DNA of 64,000 nucleotides from Amoeboaphelidium protococcarum (Eukaryota; Aphelidiomycota; Aphelidea), in assembly GCA_023515745.1 (NCBI GenBank), contig JALECJ010000003.1:836478-900477 (forward strand), in the 5' to 3' direction. The position numbers and the translations under genes are program-made. Positions 47,087 through 58,472 of the stretch are shown here, piece after piece. Under the pieces are notes generated by a model, which ran no database searches, was not told the origin of the DNA, and saw nothing but the letters and a program-made list of their open reading frames with translations. Every line of letters begins with the position of its first letter. Position 1 is the stretch's first letter.

Positions 47087-47224
47087 CCTTCGCGTTTCTC
47101 TCGCTCTCTCTCTAATCAAGTGATCTGTGAAATTTAACGACAGCCGCTCCAATTCGTCCTTGTTTAATCTTTCATTATCATCATCAAAGTGATAATCATT
47201 ACACTGACGGAAGAAATATTTATC

Positions 47225-49312
47225 ATGTCAGAAAGTCGAAATTACAAATATAATACATCTCAAGATGGTGGATAATCATCAGTCTATGAAACCTCGGATT
47301 AGATTATTGGAAAGGGATCGTTTGCTACGGTTTACCTTGGCAGAAGATTATTCAACACTGGAGGTGGAGATGGCTATTAATGCACACATTCAAACGGTGA
47401 TTCTAGGCCCAGTAGCAAAATTGCCGTAAAGTCCATCATCAAGAAGGATGTCACTCCTGATTTATTAAAGAGTCTGCGGTCAGAAATTAAAATTCTACGA
47501 CTTGTTGCATCATCTGATGGTGGCACTCGAAACATCCTGTCACTGCTCAATGTGGATGAATTTGATGATGAAATCAGGCTCTATATTGAATATTGTGATA
47601 TTGGTGATTTGCATTAGTACTTGAAACGATAGAGAGTATATGGTGACGCGTAGAATTAACGACGAGGTTTGGACATGATACAGGTATACCACTTTACACA
47701 TGGAATAGTGAATGCTCTCAAGATTCTGCACTCTCTGGATATCGTTCATCGAGATATTAAGCCTCACAATGTGCTTCTACAAACGCCGGCTCAGTGTCCA
47801 AACGGCTCTAATTGTGTGTTTCAGAAAAGTCACGAGACGATGGCCAACCTGTGTGTGGCGCTGAGTCAAATGATCGCGCGCGGCTTTGTTTCAGATGGAG
47901 AAATTGATCATGTGACGCGTTACCATATGCCTCAAGTGAAACTGGCAGATTTTGGATTTGCCAGGATTGTTCCCACTGGTCATCGTATGCGGACACAGTG
48001 TGGCAGTCCTCTGTATATGAGTCCGGAAATTCTTAATATTAACATTGACAGTGGCGATAAGTAGTAGACTTCATATCGTGAAAGAACCGGTTATGATTGT
48101 CGTGTAGATTTATGGAGTGCCGGTACTGTGATTTATGAGATGATCTTTGGTCGAGTGCCGTTTCATGGAGCTAAAAGTCCAAAGCAGTTGTCAATGATGA
48201 TTAAGTAATGCGATGATAACATTCCCTTTCCTAAAAGTGCCTCATCAATTAGGAAGAAGCGCGTTGCATAATCTGCTTCCCAGTTGGATCTTGATGCTTC
48301 ATCCATGTCTCTGCCTATCCAAATTCCTCAAAGTAGATCGTAGTTTCAACTGCAGCCTGACAGTATAGAGTTTGATTTCAGATGTCCCCCAGAGTCGCTT
48401 CTGTCTTTGATTAAAAATCTCCTCAAGTAAAATCCGTCCGACAGAATATCATTTCAAGATTTATTTTAGCATTCAGAGGTAAATGGTCTACCATCCCTAC
48501 TGAATGCATTCATTAACATTGAACAGGACCGTGAAAATTAGTTGGCATCTTTTACCAAGCCGAAGAGTTTATCCTACAGATCTGGTTATGCTGTTCATGC
48601 CGTGTCGTCAAACCAGCTCAGTAAACTATCACCTAATGCCGTATACTCTTACACTCCAACTTCGCGCATTACTACTCCTACATCAGGCAGATATGTATCT
48701 CAAGCAACAACCACAACGTAGATGTCGGATCTGAAAAGATAGGATCCTGTCGACAAGTAGTAATAATAGTATGAAGACAAGTCGACGGGCAATAGCTCTA
48801 ATAATGGTGATATGAATGATGGCTTTCCCTTTGCAATGGATATGGATGATAAATAGTGTCATTAGCAAATGCCGTAGCGTAGACGACGATTCTCTTCAAA
48901 AGGAAGTCTTAATGGTCTATCGCCGTTAGTGCCCACCATAAGTGAAGATTCTAAATTGGGCGAAGACTTTAGTCAGATGCAAGTTACCGAATCTCCGCTA
49001 CAACAACCAATATCTCGCCATCCATCCTCACGTCGGCCGAGTTTAGTAACTCCATCTCAGTCGCCACAGCGCCGTTAAAGTCTTGTACTAGATTCTCTCT
49101 CTTGGATGGGCAAGGCTGTGGCTGGTGGATTTGGTATCGCGTCCAACATTCTCAACACATACACTCATCATCAAGGCGGTAAGGGTGGCCAAGGTGGATA
49201 GATATAACAGCAACATTAGTAATTCGGTCGCTCCTACGATGATCACGATCCCATGATGCAATTTGTTTATGAAGGCTAGGAAGATGAGGTTGAAGATTAT
49301 ATCTTGCTTTGA
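47225..49312 (+). CDS. ATG1: ATG1/ULK autophagy kinase
   Basis: The model is 695 aa, ATG 47225 to TGA 49310-49312, one exon. The kinase domain has GKGSFATVYLG, IAVKSIIKK, HRDIKPHNVLL, LADFGFARIV, CGSPLYMSPEIL and DLWSAGTVIYEM. Between HRD and DFG is an insert of about 40 residues, which is typical of Atg1 in fungi. Past the kinase the protein is disordered and Ser/Gln-rich. No MIT-like (EAT) ATG13-binding domain could be seen. The very C-terminus (EDEVEDYILL) has the form of an ATG8-interacting motif, acidic residues then Tyr-x-x-Leu. It starts the autophagosome pathway under starvation. Confidence 0.85.
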
Positions 49313-49921
49313 TGGAAAAAAGGACGGCAAGTTCTATTCTGTTTGCATATTTGATTAAATAAATGTTATTTTATTGCAACTCAACATTTTCTTATCGCTC
49401 GTATGTTTCGTTGATATCATCTACTGTTGATGAACATTATAAACGCGTCATTCTTGGAACATTCTTATCACTTACAGGCTTTCATTCGCTGAGTCTACCT
49501 CTATATGCTTTTGTTGATTGTAGTAATCTTGTAGAAGAAATTCATATTTTCAATCTAATGGAGCAGTGACAATTGTCGCCACTTAAGCTCCTCGTCTCAA
49601 AGGGATAAATCCTGTTGGTATGAACCTTTATCAGTGATACGATTGGAATATCTGGCAGTATCACATCCAAGTCAATCTTAATGTGAATCCACTAAAAATA
49701 AAGCGTATTAAAGCAGAGCTCACCACCGAAATATACTGTACAGTGTACGTTCTGAGCATCCCAGTAAGTATCGGACTGATTCGTTTCGTCGCTTAAATTC
49801 CCTTCTTCTTTCGCGATCGCTCTAATCAACAACTCTCTTCAAGCTATTTGGAATCATCAATCATAGTATAAAAGAGTTGAGTATATATATTTATATAGTG
49901 CTTGAAAATACTCTATAGAAT
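49313..49921. other. Intergenic, 609 bp
   Basis: This lies between ATG1 and SEC31 on the same strand. A 68-codon frame at 49363-49569 has no recognisable content. The last 150 bp before SEC31 is AT-rich with TATATATATTTATATA-like runs and is probably its promoter. No RNA gene seen. Confidence 0.35.
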
Positions 49922-52900
49922 ATGAAAGTTAAAGAAATTGAAAGAACGGCAACGTATGCATGGTGTCCCTTGTAGCCAAAGTCCGGTACTGGACTGATGT
50001 GCACAGGTAGTGTGAGTGGTGCCATGGACGCTACATTTAGCAGTTAGACAGACCTGGAATTGTTTGAATTAAACTACAAGTCTGAATCTATTGCCGCTGA
50101 ACCACTTGCCAAAGTATCTGCTCCAGCTAGGTAGGATTATAGATTTTACTCAAATGGTCCTCTCATGCATCATCATCGTTATTATTATTAGCAGTGTGTA
50201 GATTTAACAAACTCGCCTGGACTGCGTCTGTCGCTGAAGGCCGCTCACTCGGTATAATTGCTGGTGGACTTGAAGATGGATCTATTGATCTGTGGAATCC
50301 GGCTGCAATGATCTAGAAGAAGGATAATGCTTTGTTGTTGAGAAAGTAGGCTCATCAAGGCTCAGTGAAAGCGCTAGACTTTAATCCGTTCTAGGTTAAC
50401 TTGCTGGCAACAGGTGCGTCATAAGGTGAAATTTTCATCTGGGACTTGGCTCATCCAGAAAAGCCGTATAATCCTGGTCAGAGATCGTAGCGCTTGGAAG
50501 ATTTGAGTTGTCTGGCATGGAACAAGAAGGTGGCTCATATTTTGGGTTCTGCATCGAGTAATGGCAATGCAGTTATCTGGGATCTGAAGAGTAGGAGAGA
50601 GTTATTGCATCTGGCTAACCCCACCAAAAGAGCCTTTACCAGCATCGCTTGGAATCCGGATGAGGCTACGTAGATTATGACCGCCTCTGATGATGATATC
50701 AATCCATCCATCTACTTGTGGGATCTGAGAAATGCACATGCGCCTATGAAGACATTATCCGGTCACAGTAAAGGTGTGTTGAGTATCGCCTGGTGTAACA
50801 AGGATTCCGATCTGCTGGTATCTTGCGGTAAAGATTGCAGAACATTGTGCTGGAATCCACACTCTGGTGAGGTGATTGGTGAGTTTCCTTCTAGCAGAAA
50901 TTGGGCTTTCGAGGTGCAGTGGTCACCTAAGAATCCAGACTTGGTGAGTACTGCCTCATTTGATGGATGTATTTCCGTGTACTCTCTGCAAGCCAAGGGA
51001 AGTGAAGAGGATATTCCTATTGAACAGTTGTCCGTGAGTGATCCTTTTGCTTAGGTGGAGCAGAATCAAGCTATGCAGTAGTAGTCTTTTACGTTAAAGT
51101 AGGCACCCAAGTGGATGAAGAGACCGTGTGGAGTATCTTTTGGTTTTGGAAATAGAATTTTGACTTTTAGTAAGAAATCACCTAAAGGGGGTGCAGTTGT
51201 TAGTTTAAGACAGGCTACCGCTCTGCCAGAGCTACAGTCTCAGATTGATGCCATTATGTCCCTGTAGTCTAACGAAGAAGTGTTGCAGTTGGCATAGATC
51301 AAGTTGAAGCAGAACCAAGACCCGTATCTGTGGAATCTACTTCGTATAATTTCTGGTGATGATGCGCGAATTCAGCTTATACAATAGTTTGCATTCAATC
51401 GAGATGAAATTGCGTAAAAGGTGCGCTAATGTGTTGTGAAGTAGAAGTCTTCTGTGGTGGCTAATGGAAATCACTCTCCGGCTACTAATGAGAAGAATTA
51501 GTCATAACCTTCATCCCCAATGCAGTAGTAGTAGTAGTAATTATCATATCAGTAGCAGTAAATTGGTCAAGATGGCGATGAGGATAATAGTAATAATGCC
51601 CTATTTGGTGGAGTTGCATAGGAAGACGATGGTGAATTTGATATTTAGGCTTAGACTTAGGCACCTGTCCAGTCCCCAAAGTCTCCTCTTCAGCCGCAAT
51701 AGAAGGCAGAAGTTGTGATGTATGATCTCCCTAATGGCATGGAGGTGAAGGAGGCAGAACTGTTATTATATAAAAGTATTCTTATGGCCGACTTCCGCTC
51801 TGCAGTTGTATTATGCCTGGCTTTGAAAAGAGTTGACGATGCTCTATTCATTGGTGCAGTGGCAGGTGGAGAGATATTTAATATGGCCAAGAGCGGATAT
51901 TTCTAGCTGAAGGAAGATTTCCAAGTTAATCCAAAGGGTGTTACATAGAAGAAGACTTTGCGTTTGTTGAAGAATGTTACCAATCAGACTCTGGAGGAGT
52001 TTATTTAGCAGTAGGATGTTGCAGATTGGAAAGAGACTCTGTGCGTGTTATGCTCCTTTACTGAGGGGGAGCAGTTTAGATATCTAGCTAGTCAATTTGC
52101 TTCCAGGATTAAGAACACTTCCGGACCAGGTGGTAATGTCCAAGGTGATTTATTAATGGCTTTGGAGATATTCTTGGTGCTTGGCAATAGCGTTGATTAG
52201 TTACAGAATATCTGGATAGACCAGTTTTTGAAGACTCTTGGTGGAGTGGTGAAGCAGATGCAGGGCCTGAAGATTGCCAGAAATTGTAATTTGAAATATT
52301 CATCTACTCTGGTTGGCCTAATGCAAAAGATTTGGTGTGTGAATTATATCGCTGGTGAGCAGTAGAATGTATTGGACAATCCAAAGTTGTTGAGAATTGT
52401 TGTCGATTACGTTAATTGCCTCTTATCTGCGGGTAAGTTGGCAAGTGCACAATAGATGCTGGATATGGTCAAGAGCGAGTCTCTGCCTGGATTCAATTAT
52501 GACCAATTTCACCACCGAGTGCTGGCGTCTCTAAATTTGAACTAATAGTCGCCACCACCATTCAATGTGATTGATATGGTAAAGACTATCAATTCCCAAG
52601 ATGAACAGGCGTTTAATGATTTGAATGGAAGAAGTTCATCCAGAGCAGCACCTGCAAAGACGATGTCTCAAGGTCCGTCTAAGACTTCTAGTTAGGCGTT
52701 CGGATCTTACTAGTAGCCACAGTAGTAGTAATAACAAAATGGAGGTTATGGATATCCAACTTAATAATCAATGTAGCAGTAGACTCCGTATGGGTAGTAG
52801 CCATCTGCTGGCGGTTATTAATAGCCGGCAAGTAGTGGATATGGATATGGACAAGCAAGTGGCGGGCAGTAGTATGGTTAGTATGGATATGGGTCAGGTG

Positions 52901-53955
52901 CACAATATGGATAGCCTCCGTAGTAGTAGTAACAATAACAGTAATAACAATCGGCTTATAAACCACCTGCATCTTTTGTTCCCGCTCCTAATCCGGTGAT
53001 GAATTAGCCTACATCTCCATATGGCGTTAACAACCAACAGTTGCCAGGATAGTCTGGATAGCAGTCAGGTAATGTTCCTCCTGTCGTTCCTCCATCGGCA
53101 TAGAAATCTGGTGGATTTAACGACCCTCCATCTGATATTTTCAAGTCCAAGCCGCCTGCTAATCCTGCTAGGTAAAGTAATGCTAGTAACTATGCTCCTG
53201 TTGCCCCGGCTGGTAGATCATCTTTTGATAATGGAGTTCCGATCATGGGTCAATATAATTAGACTCAGGTATCACCTCCTATTCAGTAGATTCCCTAAAA
53301 GTCTGTTGGACCTCCTCCTAAGGGAGTCCCAGCACCTGCTCCTTTATCTGCCGGTCGATAGAATCAACAGTAGCAGTAGTAGTTTTAGTAGTAGTAAAAT
53401 CCACAATAATAGTAGTTTTAATAGTAATAAATGCAGCCTTAGTTTGTTCCGAGTCAACAATAGTAGTAGAGACCATATAGTCAGTAGGAGCCTGTGAGAT
53501 CATATGGCAGTCAGTAGCATCATGAGGCAATAAGGAAAACTAGTGGATCGAGTGCTGCAGGCTCTTTACCTTAATCTGGTAGATCTGTTGGATAAGGTGG
53601 CTCTGGACAGTATCCCGTTGGTGATAGATCTCATATTCCACCAGAGCATAGACCTATCTTTGAGAAGTTGTCAAAGGCTTTGGCCGCATGTAAACCTCTA
53701 GCATCTCCAGCGTAGAAGAAGATTTTGGACGATACGGAGAAGAGACTCAACTCACTGTATGATAAATTGAACAACTCCGCAGTTGGAGAGTCCACTGTGA
53801 AATTGCTGATGGATTACGTTGCAGCTGTGGACGCGAAAAAGTGGCCGGATGCTCTGGCTGTCCAGTAAGCGTTATTAACTGGTCATGCATCTGAAGGTAC
53901 GAATTGGATTGTCGGTCTGAAGAGACTGGCTGAGGTGTTGAGAAACTTTCAGTGA
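49922..53955 (+). CDS. SEC31: SEC31, COPII outer coat
   Basis: Exon 1 is 49922-50130; the 71-bp intron ends TGTAG; exon 2 is 50202-53955. The product is 1320 aa. The start MKVKEIERTATYAWCP and the splice (APA|RFNKLAWTA) follow the family. Seven WD repeats (IAGGLEDGSIDLWNP, ATGASQGEIFIWDL, SGHSKGVLSIAWCNKDSD and others) end near residue 375. An alpha-solenoid follows (ACE1-like), then about 400 residues of Pro/Gln-rich linker, and the C-terminal helical domain (RPIFEKLSKALAACKP to the end). Gln runs in the linker (52700-53500) are written in TAG/TAA/CAG mixtures. With SEC13 it forms the cage on ER export vesicles. Confidence 0.93.
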
Positions 53956-54657
53956 ATTCTATCTCGTCAGGCGTATGATCAATGGGGATTTGTGGCATTG
54001 CGATACTTAAGTGAAAGTGAAGTAAGAGTGGAAATATAATGGTAGTTTGCAGAATTTACTAATATTTACAACCGAGCATTCATTCATTTTTCTTTATTAA
54101 CCACTTGGCATATCTCATACATTGACGCACTAACTTGATGGTTTATCGTTATCAAATTCCATTTGACTTTTTTGAAATCCACATCAACGTTCATTTAAGA
54201 TAAACAAGCACCAGACATGAATTCTGCTTCAGGTATGCCTTTCGGCAAAGATTCCAATTGAAAAAATATGAACTTATCATCGCCAGATTCAGGATCAGAT
54301 CTATGTGAATTTCTTCCACTTAACGTGTTAATAGAGTATTTATCTTATTAACATATTTTATCTTCCTGTACTTCTGTTGGTGTCTCTGCTCGACTCTCAG
54401 TCTTTGTATATAGCTTCCCGTCTGTTCCTATTGTGTATATAGTCTGTGATTACGTATCATGAATATTTTCAAGCATTACTATAAAATATGACTGCTGTCT
54501 CATCAAGTGATAATCGGGATTATAGACTATCCCACGCATCGAGTCGCAGCAGCGTTTTATACTCTACTGAAGATACCTGCAAAGTAAAAAATATATCATT
54601 GTAATATTCATTGCATTTTTCATTTCATAATATTTCTGTTTAATCATTTCCCACATA
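53956..54657. other. Intergenic between convergent genes; weak ORF
   Basis: This is 702 bp. A frame from ATG 54488 (MTAVSSSDNRDYRLSHASS) is open to TGA 54740-54742 and runs into the 3' end of the receptor-kinase gene on the other strand. It may be chance. Otherwise I see only AT-rich 3' flanks. Confidence 0.3.
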
Positions 54658-57600
54658 TCATGCCGGTGCGAACTTCTAAATTTCACTAGCAATCGCGGCG
54701 GCAGTAGGCCTCATAGACGGATCTTGTGTCCAAGCAAGTTGAATAATTTGATATAGCATCTAAGCGCGATTATATGAAAATTTAGCTTCCGGCCTTATAC
54801 CTTATAGAACCATTTCGCTCACTTACACTGCTTTATAACTTTCCCAAGCCTTTCTACGCGCTAAAATCTCAAACATCACCACAGCGCCAGCATAAACATC
54901 TCGTGCAGGGAGAAGCTGCTCAGGCACTTACAGCTTAGACAAAACCTCCGGTGCAGCATACTTGACAGAATGTCCTTTCAACTGATTCCATTACATGCCT
55001 TGCACCACATTGGCCCGCGATAGAAGTGTGCATATACCAAAGTCCGTCAATGCTACTCTAAAATCGTCATTTACGTCCTTGTACACCAAGTAATTACCGG
55101 ACTTGATGTCATTATGGACTACAGCATTCTAATGAAGGACTACTAATGCGGTAACAACGTCAAAGCATAACATCACCTGCAAGTCAAAAGAGTAATCCAC
55201 CGCTTAAGCTCGATTCAGGATAAGCTACTCCAGCGAACCAAGTTCGTAATTTATCATTAGCAAGATATTATTTTGACCATCAAATCCCACCAGTTTTGCA
55301 ATTTGATCATGGCCTTGAAACCTCCACATCAGAGCAATTTCCTAATGAATGCTATCTCTCTGCACATTGCCAATGAAGCATTTCGCTGCAACAAATTTTG
55401 CACCGCTTGTAGCATAAGGATGCCCTGCCGGATAATCAAAGACCTCAGCAACTTAAATCTCAGCTTATCCCCCCTTGTTGATGAAGGAATTGGGCACCAT
55501 TCTAAAGTTCAGATCACGCTTCAACTCCAAATATGCAGGCACCGCAACTTCCATCGATGTATTCATAAAAGTTGTCCCACCCATCGCGGTACCTCCTGTT
55601 TATATCGCCGTCCCAATCGTAGCATCTAATATTGGATCAGTCATACCTGCAGTATTCCTTAATAACAGCATCTTGGAAGATCTCATGCGTGACTTGATGT
55701 ACCTGCGCCTAATGCAGTACATAGATAGCAGAACCAGCAACAAAATCAAAACGCACACAATGGCAATGATTATAATATAAAGTGGCATCATAGAGGACTG
55801 AGTGCCAGGCTATACTTGTCCTTTCACGTCGTCATCACGAGAGGTACTAGCAGGAATGGAAGAACTGTGTTAATTCGAATTCCACGCGAATGACATATAC
55901 GACGCCTAATTAAGCGAGGGCGCAGAATTAGACATCTGGCCAGCTGTACCAGAAGTGGACACAACACTGACTTTGCTAACATTATAGTATGATGTCGAAC
56001 TAACCATGCTTGTGATAGCCACTACAGCTGACATTATACTCACGGACGTCGTGGTGCTAGCAGGAGTTGAGGTAGTCGTAGTAGATGTAATACTCGTCGT
56101 CACAGTCGTAGTTGTAGTTGCGGTAGTTGTCGTAGGAGTAGTAATACTAGTGGTTGTAGTTGATATAGTAGGAGTCTTCGTAGTGGTAGTGATCGTTGTC
56201 GTTGTAGTACTAGAAGTCGTAATCGTTGTCGTAGTCGTGGTAGTTGCTATTAGAGTAGTAATACTAGGTGTAGTCGTGACAGATTTAGTTGTCGTCTAAG
56301 ATATTATCGGAGCAGTAGTCTTGGTGGTGGTTGTGGTCGGAGTAGTGGTCGTCGTTATAATGGTGGTTGTTGTCGTGGTTGTAGTAGTAGTCGTCGTCGT
56401 CGTCGTGGTTGTGGTAGTAGTAGTAGTAGTGGTAGTCGTAGTAGTGGTACTTGTGGTTGTCGCAATAAACCCATTGTCCAAATACTTTGCAAACACGTAA
56501 CCACTACCAGACGACGGCAAATCCAGACCATTATTGCCGGAACTATCGAATAGTGTGGATGCGCCACTAAAATTACCAGTCAGAATCAAGCTATTGTCAT
56601 ACCCTTTCAGAATCTCACGGACGGAGATGCCAGTACCACGGAAACTATACAACAACTTTCCAGATGGACTAAACTTCAATATAGTTGATGGAGAGGATGG
56701 TATATTCCACTTGGTTCCTAATCCATCAACTACTCCCACTGACGACGATGAAAATTATGCTGCAACATAAACGTTAGAATTAGTGTCGGCAGCACAATGA
56801 ACCGCCTAATCATCGCCTGCACCGTCCATTGTCGCAACGTAGATAAGAGAACCCTGTGGACTGTAGGTCGCCACAAAGCCACTAAGCATTACCCGACTTG
56901 GATTAACACTGCGGACTAATTAACCGCTAGTGTCGTAAAATCTGAGAGGTGATGCTGTGTTCTAATACGAACCAACGAGGGTGACATTTCCATCTGGCGC
57001 AACAATTACAGCGGATGGTAACGGTTGAGAATCATCAATGCGCACCAACCATTAGAAGACACCAGCACTATTTAACTTGGCCAAAAACAGAGCGGATTTC
57101 AGATTCGTGTTGCTTTGTTAGGTGGTGTAAAGCTGGTTTGTAGAATCACGAATACCAAGTAAGCCAATTGGAGTCTTTTAACCATTCAATACATCGTCCC
57201 CGAAAGTGAAAGATCCAGATACGTACACATCACCAGTTGATTACGACACGGCAATAGCAGAGTTACACGTAACCACTGCAGCATGACCGAAGTTTACTTT
57301 CCATAGCTAAATACCACTGGGATTTACCTTTCGCAAATTACAGACAGAAGTTGGGATACTAAAGCTGATTCCCCCAACCGTATACCTAAAATCTTAGTAA
57401 ACTTACGACATTTGAAAAATATTATTATCAGAATCAACTGCAAGTCCCTTAATCGGTAAAAATTCATCAGCTAGACGAGAAGTCCACTAAAATTGACCTG
57501 CTGATGACCACTTAGCTTGCCATGACGATGTTGGGCCAAAGGACGAATAATAGACGTGCACTTAATTAAAATAAAATCTTATTGCTGAACCTCCATCATA

Positions 57601-57972
57601 CATCTGGCCTGTGGCTATTAAATTGCCTGATTTGTCTGTGGTCAATTAATGGCTGTAAACGCCTCCGGTGCTACACATGGATATTGTCCACAAAATCTAG
57701 CCAGTCGAGCCATTAATTTTTACAATAGAAGTGGACTATTACCCATAATCGACATTATTCGTATTTTAGACAGCACCATCAAATGAGTTAACAAACTGAG
57801 ATTGAACATTGTTGTACCAATATGATACAAAGAAGTCACCATTGAGGTCAGTCACAGTGTTGATGTACTATATCATGTTGTTTGAAAGCGTGCCAACCCA
57901 TGATACATTCGCCCATTCACTTGTTACAGCTGTGACTAAGGAGCAGATGATAAGAACAACAGATACGAGCAT
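54658..57972 (-). CDS. Receptor-type protein kinase with beta-propeller ectodomain and threonine-rich stalk
   Basis: One exon, 1104 aa, ATG 57972-57970 to TGA 54660-54658, checked codon by codon for TGA. A signal peptide (MLVSVVLIICSLVTAVTS) leads into about 480 residues of SBBP/NHL-like beta-propeller repeats (TDLNGDFFVSYWYN, QSTGDVYVSGSFTFGDDVL, AADTNSNVYVA). Then comes a stalk of about 150 residues, nearly all Thr, Ser and Val. One membrane span (YIIIIAIVCVLILLLVLLSM) with a stop-transfer RRR follows, then a TKL-like kinase: VAAKCF, HQEIALM, VVHNDIKSGNYLV, LTDFGICTLL, KYAAPEVLSK. The glycine loop is degenerate (KGGQAEI), and the HRD Arg is Asn (HND). Activity is probable but not certain. 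Confidence 0.75.
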
Positions 57973-58472
57973 TAGTTGGTGATAAGATTTAGCTTAAACA
58001 ATCTAGGCGAATAAGCAGAGTTCAGTCAATAGTAATAGTTGAATGCGCTATTATATTGTATTAAGTTAAATAAATTGCAACGATTAAGCTGAATAAGATA
58101 AGACCATGATAAAGCGATGAACTGATATGCATCACACTCGGTCTAAAAATAGCTACGCTGGAACACGCCGGTTGCAACAATACGCGGATCAATGTTATTT
58201 ATGCAGCGATTCAAAAGCTAAGATCCCTGTTATACGATATAGCAAAATTATTCGCACTTTATTAAACCATTGTGAAAGCCTAGTATTTAAATTAGAATGG
58301 TAAACATACAGTATATGATACGGGCTATAAAAGCAAATTTGATCAACCATGAAAAGTTTTTACCTTCACTTTAAATGATCAAAAATCTTATGCATAGCGA
58401 TTTAACCACAAGCAGAGTATCAACACGAAACTTTATTACACTTCATGAGAATCACTAAAAGCTCATTTAATT
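57973..58472. other. Intergenic, 500 bp
   Basis: This lies between the receptor kinase start and the SLA1 stop, both on the minus strand. It is AT-rich, with no clear frame and no RNA gene. It likely holds the receptor promoter (first 200 bp) and the SLA1 3' UTR. Confidence 0.35.

Noticed and set aside
49363-49569. Small gene between ATG1 and SEC31
   Set aside because: No motif and no intron support; likely chance frame in AT-rich DNA.
56006-56299. Valine-rich plus-strand ORF
   Set aside because: It is the complement of the threonine stalk; Val codons arise from reverse-read ACN codons.
55990-56465. Non-coding GTN microsatellite on the plus strand
   Set aside because: It is the threonine-rich stalk of the minus-strand receptor kinase; the frame is open on both sides.
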